A DNA stretch of 26,745 nt from Trichosphaerium sp. ATCC 40318. Taxonomy: Eukaryota; Discosea; Flabellinia; Trichosidae. The DNA is taken from positions 1 through 26,745 of the forward strand of contig JALMLS010000419.1 in assembly GCA_038496445.1 (NCBI GenBank), in the 5' to 3' direction. The notes below the pieces were generated by a model. The model was not told where the DNA came from. It saw only the letters and a list, made by a program, of their open reading frames with translations, and did not search any database. This document shows positions 1-8,335 of this stretch, piece after piece (within the stretch, counting starts at the first letter, position 1; the number at the start of each line of letters is the position of its first letter). The translations under genes were made by a program, and so were the position numbers.

Positions 1-143
1 TACCAAAGACTTGGACAAACAATCCATTAAAGCTCGTATGTGTATTGCAAGGGAAAGTAAAAGAGTCGTGGAATTGTTTAGTGAAATTGCAGCAGAATTT
101 AAACACCTTGAATCGCTGGTACGTTTAGTCAACAAAGTCTGTT
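1..143 (+). CDS. 3' end of an unrecognised gene (partial)
   Basis: An open frame enters from the left edge (first full codon at base 2) and stops at TGA 141-143, giving 46 residues: a charged helical segment with Lys/Arg/Glu-rich spacing (KARMCIARESKRVVELF, then AAEFKHLESL). It reads like the C-terminal helix of a small coiled-coil subunit. A GT at 121 (gtacgtttag) could be a splice donor, in which case the tail differs. No domain can be named from this fragment. The next gene on the same strand starts about 180 bases later. Confidence 0.45.
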
Positions 144-323
144 GATTGCTCTCAAGACTACCAGCAATGTCATATATCCAACTAATGATATTTTCTGTGT
201 ATACGTTCTAATGAGTAATAGACAATTAAGGACTTTGTAGTCACACCAACTATTGTACAGTAAGAAAACTACCTTTTATTACTTACTTTTTTCAAGACTT
301 CTTTTGGTTGGCTTGATGAAGTA

Positions 324-2371
324 ATGGCCAAGTGCCCTATCATTTACCTTAGGATTTTCAGCGAGACTCCTTTGGGCAACAAACTCCTTGAATATAGCAG
401 GCAGTACAATACAATCCTTGGCAACAACCAACAATATGTTGATAACAATAGGCAATTGCAACGTTTGAAACGCTTGGTGTGCACCATAAATACCACAAAT
501 AACGATCTGTTCAAACAGCTTGATTTGAAGGAGTAAGTATTCCTTGTTTTTGACTTAATGAGTACTCACCAAACTCAAAGATTGGTTAGCCTAGAGCTAA
601 ATACCAGAGGCATGACAATAAGTCAAAAATCAATGCTTGCTTCATTCCAAAAAATGTCAAACCTAAAGACACTTCAATTCCATTTGAATAATGAAGTAGA
701 CGGTGGGCATAAATTGATTCTACCACAAGTAACGTAAGTATCCTTGATTCACCATTCACTTTAATCTAAAGAATATTTAGAGCATTGAAGATTTGTGCTT
801 GTGATGAAGCCATAATAGCACAGTTTACAGTACCTAATCTGACTGTACTCTCACTTTATAAAATTCACAGTGATGCCTTGGTACAGGTGTGTTACTTTTA
901 CCCCACCATGGCGTAACATCTAATACTGTTGTATTTATAGGCATTTCCTGAGATCATTAACAAACTTAAAATATTGCAAGTAAGACAAAGTCAACTACCA
1001 GAATGTATTGAATCGAATACACTTCAGATTTTTGACTGTGACTACTGTCCAGAGCTTGTAGGTTACTAAACACTATTAACCTATCTATTGACTCTTATGT
1101 TTTGTAGAGAAAGCTTAGCACACCTCATCTTAGGAAGGTGCATGTGTTACAGCATATTTTGGACACAAATTATCCAGAGTTACAGATTGGCTCATTTACA
1201 TTTGCTCTGCAGTCGTATTTACAATTAAAAGAGCTGTTTTACACTTCAAATATGCTCCCGCCATCACTCAAAGTTGTTCACTTGAAGTCACTAGTGCACA
1301 ATGAAGAACCCATTAGTACTCCTGCGTTGCTATCATTAGAAGCTATTTCATTGGAAGATGGAGATGGTGTTTGCAATGTTAATAACTTTCCAACTGTCAA
1401 GTACCTCACTTTCAGTAATGACAGGTATAATTGGTCAGTGTCTCATGATAAAATTGAGTACATTAAAGTAAGAAAATCTACCAGTGACTCAAACAAAGAA
1501 AAGTATCCGTTTTCAACTGTAGATTGTCCATCACTGGTATGTTAATTCTTACACAACCTTGTGCAATTTAACACTGGATATAGAAAGAACTGTATATTTC
1601 ACAAACTGTATTTCCTGCGTTTTCACAGAGAACAAGAAATATAAGACACCTTGAGATCAAAAACACTTCTCATTATAAATGCCGAGCAATCAAAAAACTT
1701 ACAAAACTTGAAACGCTCATCATTGAAGGTGTTGATTGTGGATCTGAAATGTTCATTTCCAGTACAAGTCTCAAAACGTTAGGTATGTAATCAATTCAAC
1801 ATTATTGTTACTCACATAACTTGTAGAACTGAGATCTATTAATACTACAACTGTAGCATTAAAGACGCCTCAGTTATGCTTTCTATCTTTGCACTATTCT
1901 CAAAAGGTTACCACCATTACTTGGGGTAGTACACCTATGCATAATCTCAAGACAATGTTGCTTTTTGGAAATGCACTTGACGACAGCTTGTTCATAGGAC
2001 CTTTTGATAACTTTCCATTCCCTTCTTTATCATTTTTGCATCTGCCTAGTACACGTTTTACTTCAGTGACATTGAATCAGATTGAAAAGAATTGTCCTCA
2101 CATCAAAATGGTACAGCCATTGTACACTGTGTATATGACTCATAAATGATTATAGATAAACTTCTTTCAATATGGAGTAAACAAGGAAGAACAAGCGATC
2201 ATCAAACGGATAACAGGACAAAAGATATTTAAAATTAATCATTCAGATTTGCCAAAAGCACAAACACAACAACCTTTACATGTTAAGGCGCAGGAGTATA
2301 TGAAGATGTTGGATACAGAAACTTGGACACCATTTACCACTTTTAAAGAAAAATCAGAATATTATGGTTAA
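324..2371 (+). CDS. Leucine-rich-repeat-like protein, 8 exons, about 555 aa
   Basis: Exons joined in phase: 324-532, 581-733, 781-886, 941-1057, 1108-1536, 1629-1782, 1827-2110 and 2156-2371; the total of 1668 nt is 556 codons with TAA at 2369-2371. Introns are 44-54 nt except one of 92 nt. The protein is a run of irregular leucine-rich units (LVSLELNTRG, MSNLKTLQFHL, LTVLSLYKIH, LKVVHLKSL, LTKLETLIIEGV, MHNLKTMLLFG), as in F-box/LRR substrate-recognition proteins, but I see no clear F-box. The start is uncertain: ATG 324 is used, but the frame is open back to an acceptor-like site at 296, so an upstream exon is possible. The first intron could instead end at 562 (30 nt). The last exon replaces an earlier in-frame stop at 2147. 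AATAAA at 2419-2424 is a plausible poly(A) signal. The gene is convergent with the Arf gene downstream. Confidence 0.7.
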
Positions 2372-2630
2372 AGAACCAGATAATAAGATAAAGACAACAA
2401 ACATCAATTTCCACAAATAATAAAAGCACAGTGTTTTATTAGTTAGGTTTTTATTTTTAGTTCAAAACCATTATGCAACTCTTTTACAATAATGACACGT
2501 GTTGAATACAAGTTGTTACGTAATAATAATTTATTATATCTAAGCAGATTATCATTACATAACTGAATCTTGTAGGTGGTAGTACTTCATTATGTCTTGT
2601 GCATACCTTCCAATTTGAAAAATGTTGTAT

Positions 2631-3242
2631 TTAATTGTTTTGGAGAGGATTCCGTAGTTCATTAGTTAGCCACTCCAATCCCTCGTATAGCCCATCACCA
2701 TTTATTGCACAAGTGGCTTGAATATGCCACTTCCTGGTACATAAACGCTTAAGTCCGAGTTTATCCACTATTTCTGAGGGACTCATTGCATTTTGTAGAT
2801 CTTGCTTATTAGCGAGAACAAGCAATACAACGTCTCGTAGTTCATGTTCGTTAAGCAAACCATCTATTGCTTCTCTTGACTCTTCAATACGATCTAAAGC
2901 AGCAGAGTTGATAACGTATATTATAGCGTTTGTGTTAGCGTAGTAGTGTCGCCATAATAAGCGCGATTTGTTTCGTCCACTGTGGCCTATATCCCACATT
3001 GTAAAGTTTATTTTATTGCATTCTACCGTTTCTACGTTAAAACCGATGCTAGGTATCGTTGTAACGACTTTTCCGAGTTTTAACTTGTAAAGGATGGTAG
3101 TTTTACCTACAAGTTCTACGTGAGCTGTTTAAAACGTCCCAAGATCAACGTCACCTGCATTGTCTAGTCCTAACATTATAATACGGCATTCCAATGGAGC
3201 CATCCCAAAAAGCCACTTAACCTTTGCTACTACGCCACCCAT
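2631..3242 (-). CDS. Arf-family small GTPase with altered switch II
   Basis: Two exons, 3155-3242 and 2631-3106, flank a 48-nt intron (3107-3154) that splits the P-loop glycine codon; together 564 nt, 187 aa, the normal Arf length. It starts MGG, so Gly2 could be myristoylated. Visible motifs are the P-loop [17 protein letters not shown], switch [19 protein letters not shown] for guanine specificity and [17 protein letters not shown] near the C-terminus. It is clearly an Arf1-like vesicle-traffic GTPase by family. Oddity: switch II, WDVGGQDKIRPLWRHY in family members, reads [19 protein letters not shown] here, with one extra residue and no glutamine at the catalytic position. By family knowledge that Gln positions the hydrolytic water, so turnover may be slow or GAP-independent. 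It is divergent from the His-rich gene at 3563, sharing a 320-bp spacer. Confidence 0.9.
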
Positions 3243-3562
3243 GTAAAGTAACAATAGGAATAATTGAAATGGGTGTAGATACTGACGTCGGCGTTTCATA
3301 GAAACTCTGCTGAGAATTTAGCAAAAATTACCTCACCGCATGGTACCCCAACGCGTCACTAGGAACGCGTACCAAAACTACTACGTGTCTTGAAAGCGAC
3401 GGTTTAACGTCACGTGCTCAGTTTCAAAAATAGCTTACTGATTCTCGAAAAGCAACAGCCAAGTTATGCGTATGCCTACCCACGTAAGCCGTTACGCATG
3501 TTAAGTCTTCAATAGTACAATTAAGGCTTTTTTTTTTCAATTCAATAAAAAAACTGACACGT
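3243..3562. promoter_or_regulatory. Shared spacer between divergent genes
   Basis: No coding exon is seen. The spacer separates the start codons of the Arf gene (-) and the His-rich gene (+), so it must carry both promoters. Visible elements are one CACGTG at 3411-3416 and two ACGCGT hexamers within a GGTAC...GTACC frame around 3341-3371. A T-rich run lies just before the + start. Function is inferred from position only. Confidence 0.35.
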
Positions 3563-4403
3563 ATGCGTTCTCTTCTTTGTGTAACGTTGGTGCTTTGCGT
3601 TCTCGCTATCTCTTTCGCCCATGAGCACGGTGAGCATGATCACGGCGAGCATGGTCATTCTCATGATGGATACGACCACGGCCACTCTCACGAAGCAGAA
3701 GAAGTGGATATCCCTCATAAAGCGTTCAAGATAGTAGCTGGCCAAGCAGGAACAGTATCTATGGAAGTAGATGATACTAAATGTACCATCTCGTGGGACG
3801 CAGCAGAAGGCGCAGATGAAGAAGGTAAACGAAAAGAAATGCAAGTAGCTGAATTTAACTCACAATTAGAGTGGATTGTCGAATTGGAAGTAAACGAGTC
3901 AGATATTCATTGTGAAGCTTACTCGTACGTCGTAATCTGCCAATCTGGAGATTTTGTTTCTTATGTAACGGTATAGGCCAATCGAGTCTCAAATCAAGTT
4001 CACAAGCTTTAAAGCTGACTTCCATGGCGTCGCGATCTCAGGAGGTGAAGTAGTGGTACGATTAAACATACTACCTTCATTTTATGTGCTAATGTTTAAA
4101 AATAGTCCATGATCGGCGAAGACGTTGAACATGATATCGATTTTGATGTCTGTACGTACCAAAGCTTTTTTTTATGCTTATTTAACGCTGTAATGACAAT
4201 CAAACGCAAGAAAACACCACGTTGACGCGTCTGAACCAAGTTTTATATTGTTCTAGCAGTTTTTCAACCGAAAAGAAATCAAAAAAATTTTAAAACCGCT
4301 CTAAAGGCCTTTTGTAGTGAAAAACAAAGACGGTTTCACTGGTGCAAAGCTAGGCGCTATTTACATCTTCCATGATGATATGGTTGGCTCTGACGAACTC
4401 TAA
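3563..4403 (+). CDS. Secreted His-rich protein with C-terminal SDEL (ER-resident)
   Basis: Exons 3563-3924, 3977-4055, 4106-4151 and 4318-4403 join in phase to 573 nt, 190 aa. Residues 1-19 are a signal peptide (MRSLLCVTLVLCVLAISFA). Residues 20-43 hold ten histidines in HxH/HGxH spacing among Asp, Glu and Gly, a pattern typical of Zn/Cu/Ni-binding segments. The middle is a beta-rich domain with two Cys (TKCTISWD and DIHCEAYS) that could pair. The last four residues are SDEL, a KDEL-type retrieval signal, visible only after splicing. Inference: a soluble ER-lumen metal-binding or metal-buffering protein. I do not recognise the family. The last intron (166 nt) is longer than its neighbours and has a second possible acceptor at 4256, but only the longer form stays open to SDEL. 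Unspliced, the first exon would end as a 137-residue protein. Confidence 0.75.
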
Positions 4404-4912
4404 AGAAAAAAAAACACGTGGCGTAAACGAAAAAAATTGAAACAAAATAAAACTATCCTTTTTACAGAAAACAAAACGCTGTATGCCCATGAGGTATTTT
4501 TTGTTTGTTTTCTTCGTCTCTGGCCTTGTTCAGAGATAAAATACTTACTGAATAGTACACAAGTGAACAGTTAGTTTGCAGTACAAGTACTGAGACTGTC
4601 TTATGTGTACTTGAATTTAAAATGCTTGTGAGGTAGTATGGCGCACGTGAAAACATTATACTAGCGCCATCATTCTTCACATTTATAAATTTTTTTTTTT
4701 TACTCGCTTCCCAAACCACAACGAAGCATAGTCTTTTTTTGGTTTGAGATTATATATATTTTACAGCGCCTTCTGCGCTTCTTATTTTGTATTTACAGTA
4801 GTTTTTACACGTAGCGAGAGAGGAAGAGAATTCAAAAAAATTGTGAAACGATCTTCGTTTCAGCGTTGCGTTCTCGCTTGTTGGGGTTGTTTGGTTTTTT
4901 TTTTGTAGATTG
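4404..4912. other. Gene-poor spacer
   Basis: This is 3' flank of the SDEL gene and of the convergent gene at 4913. It has many poly-A and poly-T runs and two CACGTG hexamers (4415, 4644). An 85-codon minus-strand ORF at 4462-4719 has no codon pattern or splice logic that I trust. No RNA gene was seen. Confidence 0.4.
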
Positions 4913-5635
4913 CTACCATGCGCGTTTAAACTTCTTAAGCATTGCGTTCAACCCAGAATTCGTAGGCCGTGTCTTTTTATGTGAGTAACCAGTAGGAGAT
5001 TTTCTGAGTAATTTGAAGTCCTTGTTCGCTAGTATAGATCGTGGAGCAACGTATAAGTAGTCTGTTTTAACATCCTTTACACAAATATCTTCTGATATAA
5101 GATTTGCGTCTTGATCAAAAACAACTCTCTCTAATTGCTTAGGTATCTAAGAAGAGCAATGAGTACAAAGTACTGCAAGAAAAATAAAATAGGAAATGGC
5201 TTTCACGTGGACTTCTTTCGATGACAAAGTAAGTTTATACGCCATGGTATTGTTTTTTCGGTTAAATAAAGAAGAAAAGACCTGAGTACAAACTTGTAGA
5301 TTAACTTTTATGGTACTGAGTAAAGGACCAGTAAGAAAATACTCGTTCATACAGCAGTACTTTATATAGCTACTCAGCAGTTGTTTGTTTTAAGTCGTCT
5401 GTGTTTTTGAAAAAAAACGTACTTGTACTGGATCTGTTCGTATTCCAACGCCAATATCAAACGTTAATTTATGAGCCATGTGAGAGTCAATTACGGTTCT
5501 TAGTGTATTGTTTGATACTCTATTTCTCCTTACTTTAAGAGGTATTTGACTGTAATACTGCCCTTTCTCATTAGCAAAGTCAAGGCATAGGCATTTTCTA
5601 AGTTTTAGCTCTTTTTGAGGACGTGTGGTCATCAT
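4913..5635 (-). CDS. Unrecognised basic protein, probably 3 exons
   Basis: Best model: exons 5423-5635, 5213-5359 and 4913-5146, total 594 nt, 197 aa. The first donor (gtacgt at 5422) and its acceptor (5360, 63-nt intron) are good. The second intron is less certain: the acceptor at 5147 is clear, but the donor could be at 5212 (gtccac) or at a gtactt near 5173. The N-terminal exon is Lys/Arg-rich (KELKLRKCLCLDFANEKG, KVRRNRVSNNTLRTVIDSH). The C-terminal exon is also basic and ends KTRPTNSGLNAMLKKFKRAW before TAG. No catalytic motif is visible; a nucleic-acid-binding or structural role is a guess only. The first 21 bases overlap head-to-head with a weak plus-strand ORF. Confidence 0.5.
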
Positions 5636-6020
5636 TGGGAACGTTTTTTTGTATTGTTTTTTTTGACTTTTTTACTCAATGTGTTATCACTGAACACGGG
5701 CTACTCACTCTACGCTAGGACCATAAAAAACCTGTTTGGGGCATGTACTGTTACAGTTAGAATAAGCTCACAACAATTTCTTTTTCGGCAACGCCGGGAC
5801 CTCGTCGGTGTTTACAATTGTGTTTCTATTATTATAATAACAATGTACACTACTACTAAGTTTTTTTGCAGAGACAAAGGCTATATGGCAAGGTGATTTG
5901 TTGATTAGTTTTTTGTTCAATTGAAAAAAAAAAAGCACGTGTCAAAACGTTTCGAGCAGAAGAGTACGAGGAAGTGCCCTCTTTCAGGTTTGAAGGCGTT
6001 TTATGGCTTTTAGCTTATTA
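5615..6020 (+). CDS. Possible small membrane/secreted protein, 3 exons
   Basis: A plus-strand chain of 5615-5807, an exon starting after the strong acceptor tttttttgcag (near 5871) and ending near 5893, and an exon from about 5936 to TAA 6018-6020 stays open and in phase. It begins with a hydrophobic stretch (WERFFVLFFLTFLLNVLSL) that could be a signal peptide or anchor. It then becomes basic and finally acidic (RVKTFRAEEYEEVPSF). The family is not recognised. Support is the polypyrimidine acceptor and matching phases. Against it, both strands are open here and the start overlaps the minus-strand gene. Confidence 0.3.
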
Positions 6021-6312
6021 AAAAGAATTTCTTTACTATAAACGTACCTGTGGTTCGGATAAGTGTTAGTAGAGTACTGCGAAAGGGTGGATGAACCGCA
6101 GTATTTTTTTCTTTACTGCTGAAGTTTTCGTCTGAATACATGCCTATGTCTATACATGTGTAGCTTGTATGCCATCGCTTCGGAGTTGCTTTGTGTAAGG
6201 AAACGTGTCTATTCATTTCAATAATTAATAAGCAGGACTCCAGTGTGACGTAATCATCATCACGTGACGTGTGTATTGAACTTCGTAGCAAAAAAAGATC
6301 TCTACGCACCAC
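6010..6312 (-). CDS. Small hypothetical ORF (100 aa)
   Basis: A single open frame with ATG at 6310-6312 and no recognisable domain. Near its 3' end is a gtacgt-type donor (about 6046) with an AG 34 nt later that would extend the frame by more than 40 Ser/Thr-rich codons, so the true C-terminus is unclear. It is convergent with the plus-strand model ending at 6020, overlapping by about ten bases. It may be real or chance. Confidence 0.25.
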   Translation of the reverse strand: MVRRDLFLLRSSIHTSRDDDYVTLESCLLIIEMNRHVSLHKATPKRWHTSYTCIDIGMYSDENFSSKEKNTAVHPPFRSTLLTLIRTTGTFIVKKFFLIS

Positions 6313-6442
6313 CCCCGAAGTTTATCTTTCCTTTTTCACAGGTGTTATTCTTGTATGCAAGCGTAGGTTCGTATTAGAGCGACCGGGAAACAACAGCCAG
6401 AAAGAAAAAGTGAAAAAAAACTAAAAGCGCTCCGATAGGAAG

Positions 6443-6658
6443 TTGTTTTATAATGCTCTGAGGTACACTACTGGGTCTGCTTACTCCGGTGAAAACTCAC
6501 TACATGTTTGTAGCACGCTTGCTCTACAAAGTATGGGACACTGTGTGAAACAGTTTTATGAGGAGATTGTACCACTTTCAGCAGTGCTAGACAGTTGTGG
6601 TCAATGCCAATACAATGTAAACGGAGTTGTAATTAATACACTCGCCTTGACTCCCTGA
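6443..6658 (+). CDS. Terminal exon of an unresolved gene
   Basis: An open frame of about 71 codons with coding-like composition, containing GHCVKQFYEEIVPLSAVLDSC and CGQCQ, stops at TGA 6656-6658 and is followed by AATAAA at 6677-6682. It has no ATG at its 5' end. The same frame upstream is blocked by TAA at 6422-6424, so it must be spliced to an earlier exon; a good acceptor (tttcctttttcacag) lies near 6341, but I could not build a consistent join. The retrotransposon begins about 150 bases downstream. A CACGTG (6745) lies in that spacer. Confidence 0.35.
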   Translation: MFYNALRYTTGSAYSGENSLHVCSTLALQSMGHCVKQFYEEIVPLSAVLDSCGQCQYNVNGVVINTLALTP

Positions 6659-6810
6659 AGCAAAAAACATTTACCTAATAAAATGACGTGAGTTTCTTTT
6701 GATGGTTGGGTTTGTATGTTATTGTACTTTATCAATATGTATTTCACGTGCCACTTTTTGTGGTTCTTTGCTATTGATTTTCAAAAAAGGCGAGCAAATT
6801 TTGTTGCAAT

Positions 6811-6925
6811 TAGATCAGTTCTTCTGAGATCCCAATCTGCAACTACGACGTTCTTTGGGAGGTAAGGAACACATCTGTCCCTGACAGATAGCTCAGGCGC
6901 AGAGCGAGCGTGTGTGGTTTATTTA
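6811..6925 (-). repeat. Split direct repeat B2 (3' end of element)
   Basis: Copy of B1 at the 3' terminus. It is separated from A2 by 92 bp of A/T-rich unique sequence (6926-7017). Confidence 0.92.
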
Positions 6926-7017
6926 CATAGCGAACACGTTCGCAAATGAAAAGAAAAATGTACAAAAACATAAAAAGAATTTTTAAAAAAAAAATTTTAG
7001 GGTGCGGTGGGAGGGTG

Positions 7018-7125
7018 ATTTCTACTCGCTATCTGAAGAGTTGTTGTTGTTATTGCTGTCAATTTGTCGTCGGATCTCTGGTCTATCCTGTTCAAACGTC
7101 TGAAATGTGCTTCATGTTCAGTCAT
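7018..7125 (-). repeat. Split direct repeat A2
   Basis: Second copy of the A repeat, directly abutting B1 with no spacer. The B1-A2 junction is the template that lets Ngaro/PAT elements regenerate a full circle during reverse transcription (family knowledge). Its ATG frame has no downstream gag here. Confidence 0.92.
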
Positions 7126-7240
7126 TAGATCAGTTCTTCTGAGATCCCAATCTGCAACTACGACGTTCTTTGGGAGGTAAGGAACACATCTGTCCCTGAC
7201 AGATAGCTCAGGCGCAGAGCGAGCGTGTGTGGTTTATTTA
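7126..7240 (-). repeat. Split direct repeat B1
   Basis: 115 bp identical by eye to 6811-6925. It lies just past the end of the recombinase frame (TGA at 7247-7249) and touches A2 at 7125/7126. Confidence 0.92.
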
Positions 7241-7246
7241 CCCATG

Positions 7247-8303
7247 TCAATCTTCAAGCCACAGTTGAGGTTGACCTCCCTCCCCAAAAACATCGTAGAC
7301 GTTTGTCTTTCCTTGTAACAAACGTTGTGCCATAAGCTTTGGCACTATTAATCTATCTTCTCTGCTGTGTACAATATAAATATTGTACGCGTCTGAACTC
7401 CAGTCTCCTATGTATTTGATCCATTGTTCAGACACTCCTGCTGCTGCCGCATATGTGGCTCCGCCTCTTCTGTATGAGTGTTCTGCGTATTTTGTAGCGT
7501 CTCCACAAACCTTCTCTATTTGTTGTTTTGTCCATGTGACAAATTTGCTGTAATACTAATCCATCTGTTGCCTGATTTGTAACGCATCAAAGAGCGTGTT
7601 CTTGCTGGCTTTATTCTCTTCATGAGGGTATCTATCGCTTGTACCGGGCAAAGTACTTGTCCATCTAGTTTGGTGAAAGGTATCACGTGTTTTCTTTCTC
7701 TAAAGCGTATTGTCTTTGTTTTCCTTAGTGTGAACCACCATGTGTTATTCTCTTTGTCCATGTTTGAAGCTGATATATGTCTTAAGATGTCAAAGTCCGT
7801 TGTTTTCCTTGGAACTAGGTTTCCTATTCGTAAGAAACCCCAGAACGCTATCAATGCTCCTGTCCAATATACCAAGTCTCTATCCAGTCGTAGATCTATA
7901 TTTTGCCTAATTTGTAGTAAAATTGCTGGTGTTATCGGTCGCTTCCGTTCGACCTTTATACCTAAAGTCGATCGTAAACTACGTAGCATATCGTAGTATT
8001 GTATACAATCTGTGTGTGGGTCGTTATATCCTAAACGCTTGCAGAGCCACAACCAATGTGACAGATACACTCTTATTGTATCCGGGAGTAGCCCTTTGCT
8101 TGTGGGTGTTTCTTTCGCCCACATTGCTATAACTAATTGCAAATTTTTCTTTGAGATTGGCATCCACTCTTCTTCTGGTACCCCTAGTGTGATTAACGCT
8201 AGAATGACCGCTGTAATTGCTGATTTGCGGTTGTTGTTTGTGCTTTCAGGATACGCCGAACGTAATATCTTTGCTCGTTTTTGTTCAACTATCTGATTAA
8301 AAT
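7247..8303 (-). CDS. Tyrosine recombinase (YR integrase), frame broken once
   Basis: This encodes the element's integrase of the phage-lambda type. Frame 1 runs from about 8303 (no ATG until 8163) to TAG 7516-7518 and contains the first catalytic Arg (AFWGFLRIGNL) and a beta-hairpin Lys region (LRKTKTIRFRERKH). The rest of the domain is in the -1 frame, from about 7555 to TGA 7247-7249: EHSYRRGGATYAAAAG (H-x-x-R), YIGDW (Trp at the H/W position) and DAYNIYIV (nucleophile Tyr). All catalytic residues are present but split over two frames. The overlap contains A AAT TTG (7546-7540), a -1 slippery-type heptamer. An ordinary indel in this copy is the simpler explanation. Confidence 0.88.
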
Positions 8304-8335
8304 CTATAAAAGCAAAAATTATTTAATAAAACGAC
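8304..8335 (-). other. Possible 32-nt intron linking RNase H to recombinase
   Basis: gtcgtt...ttttatag. Removing it skips the pol stop and joins NVN to DFNQIVEQKRAK in the recombinase frame in phase. It is shorter than most introns here and its donor is weak, so confidence is low; separate translation of the recombinase is the alternative. Confidence 0.3.

Noticed and set aside
4462-4719. 85-codon minus-strand ORF
   Set aside because: No coding pattern, long A-run near the start, no partner exons.
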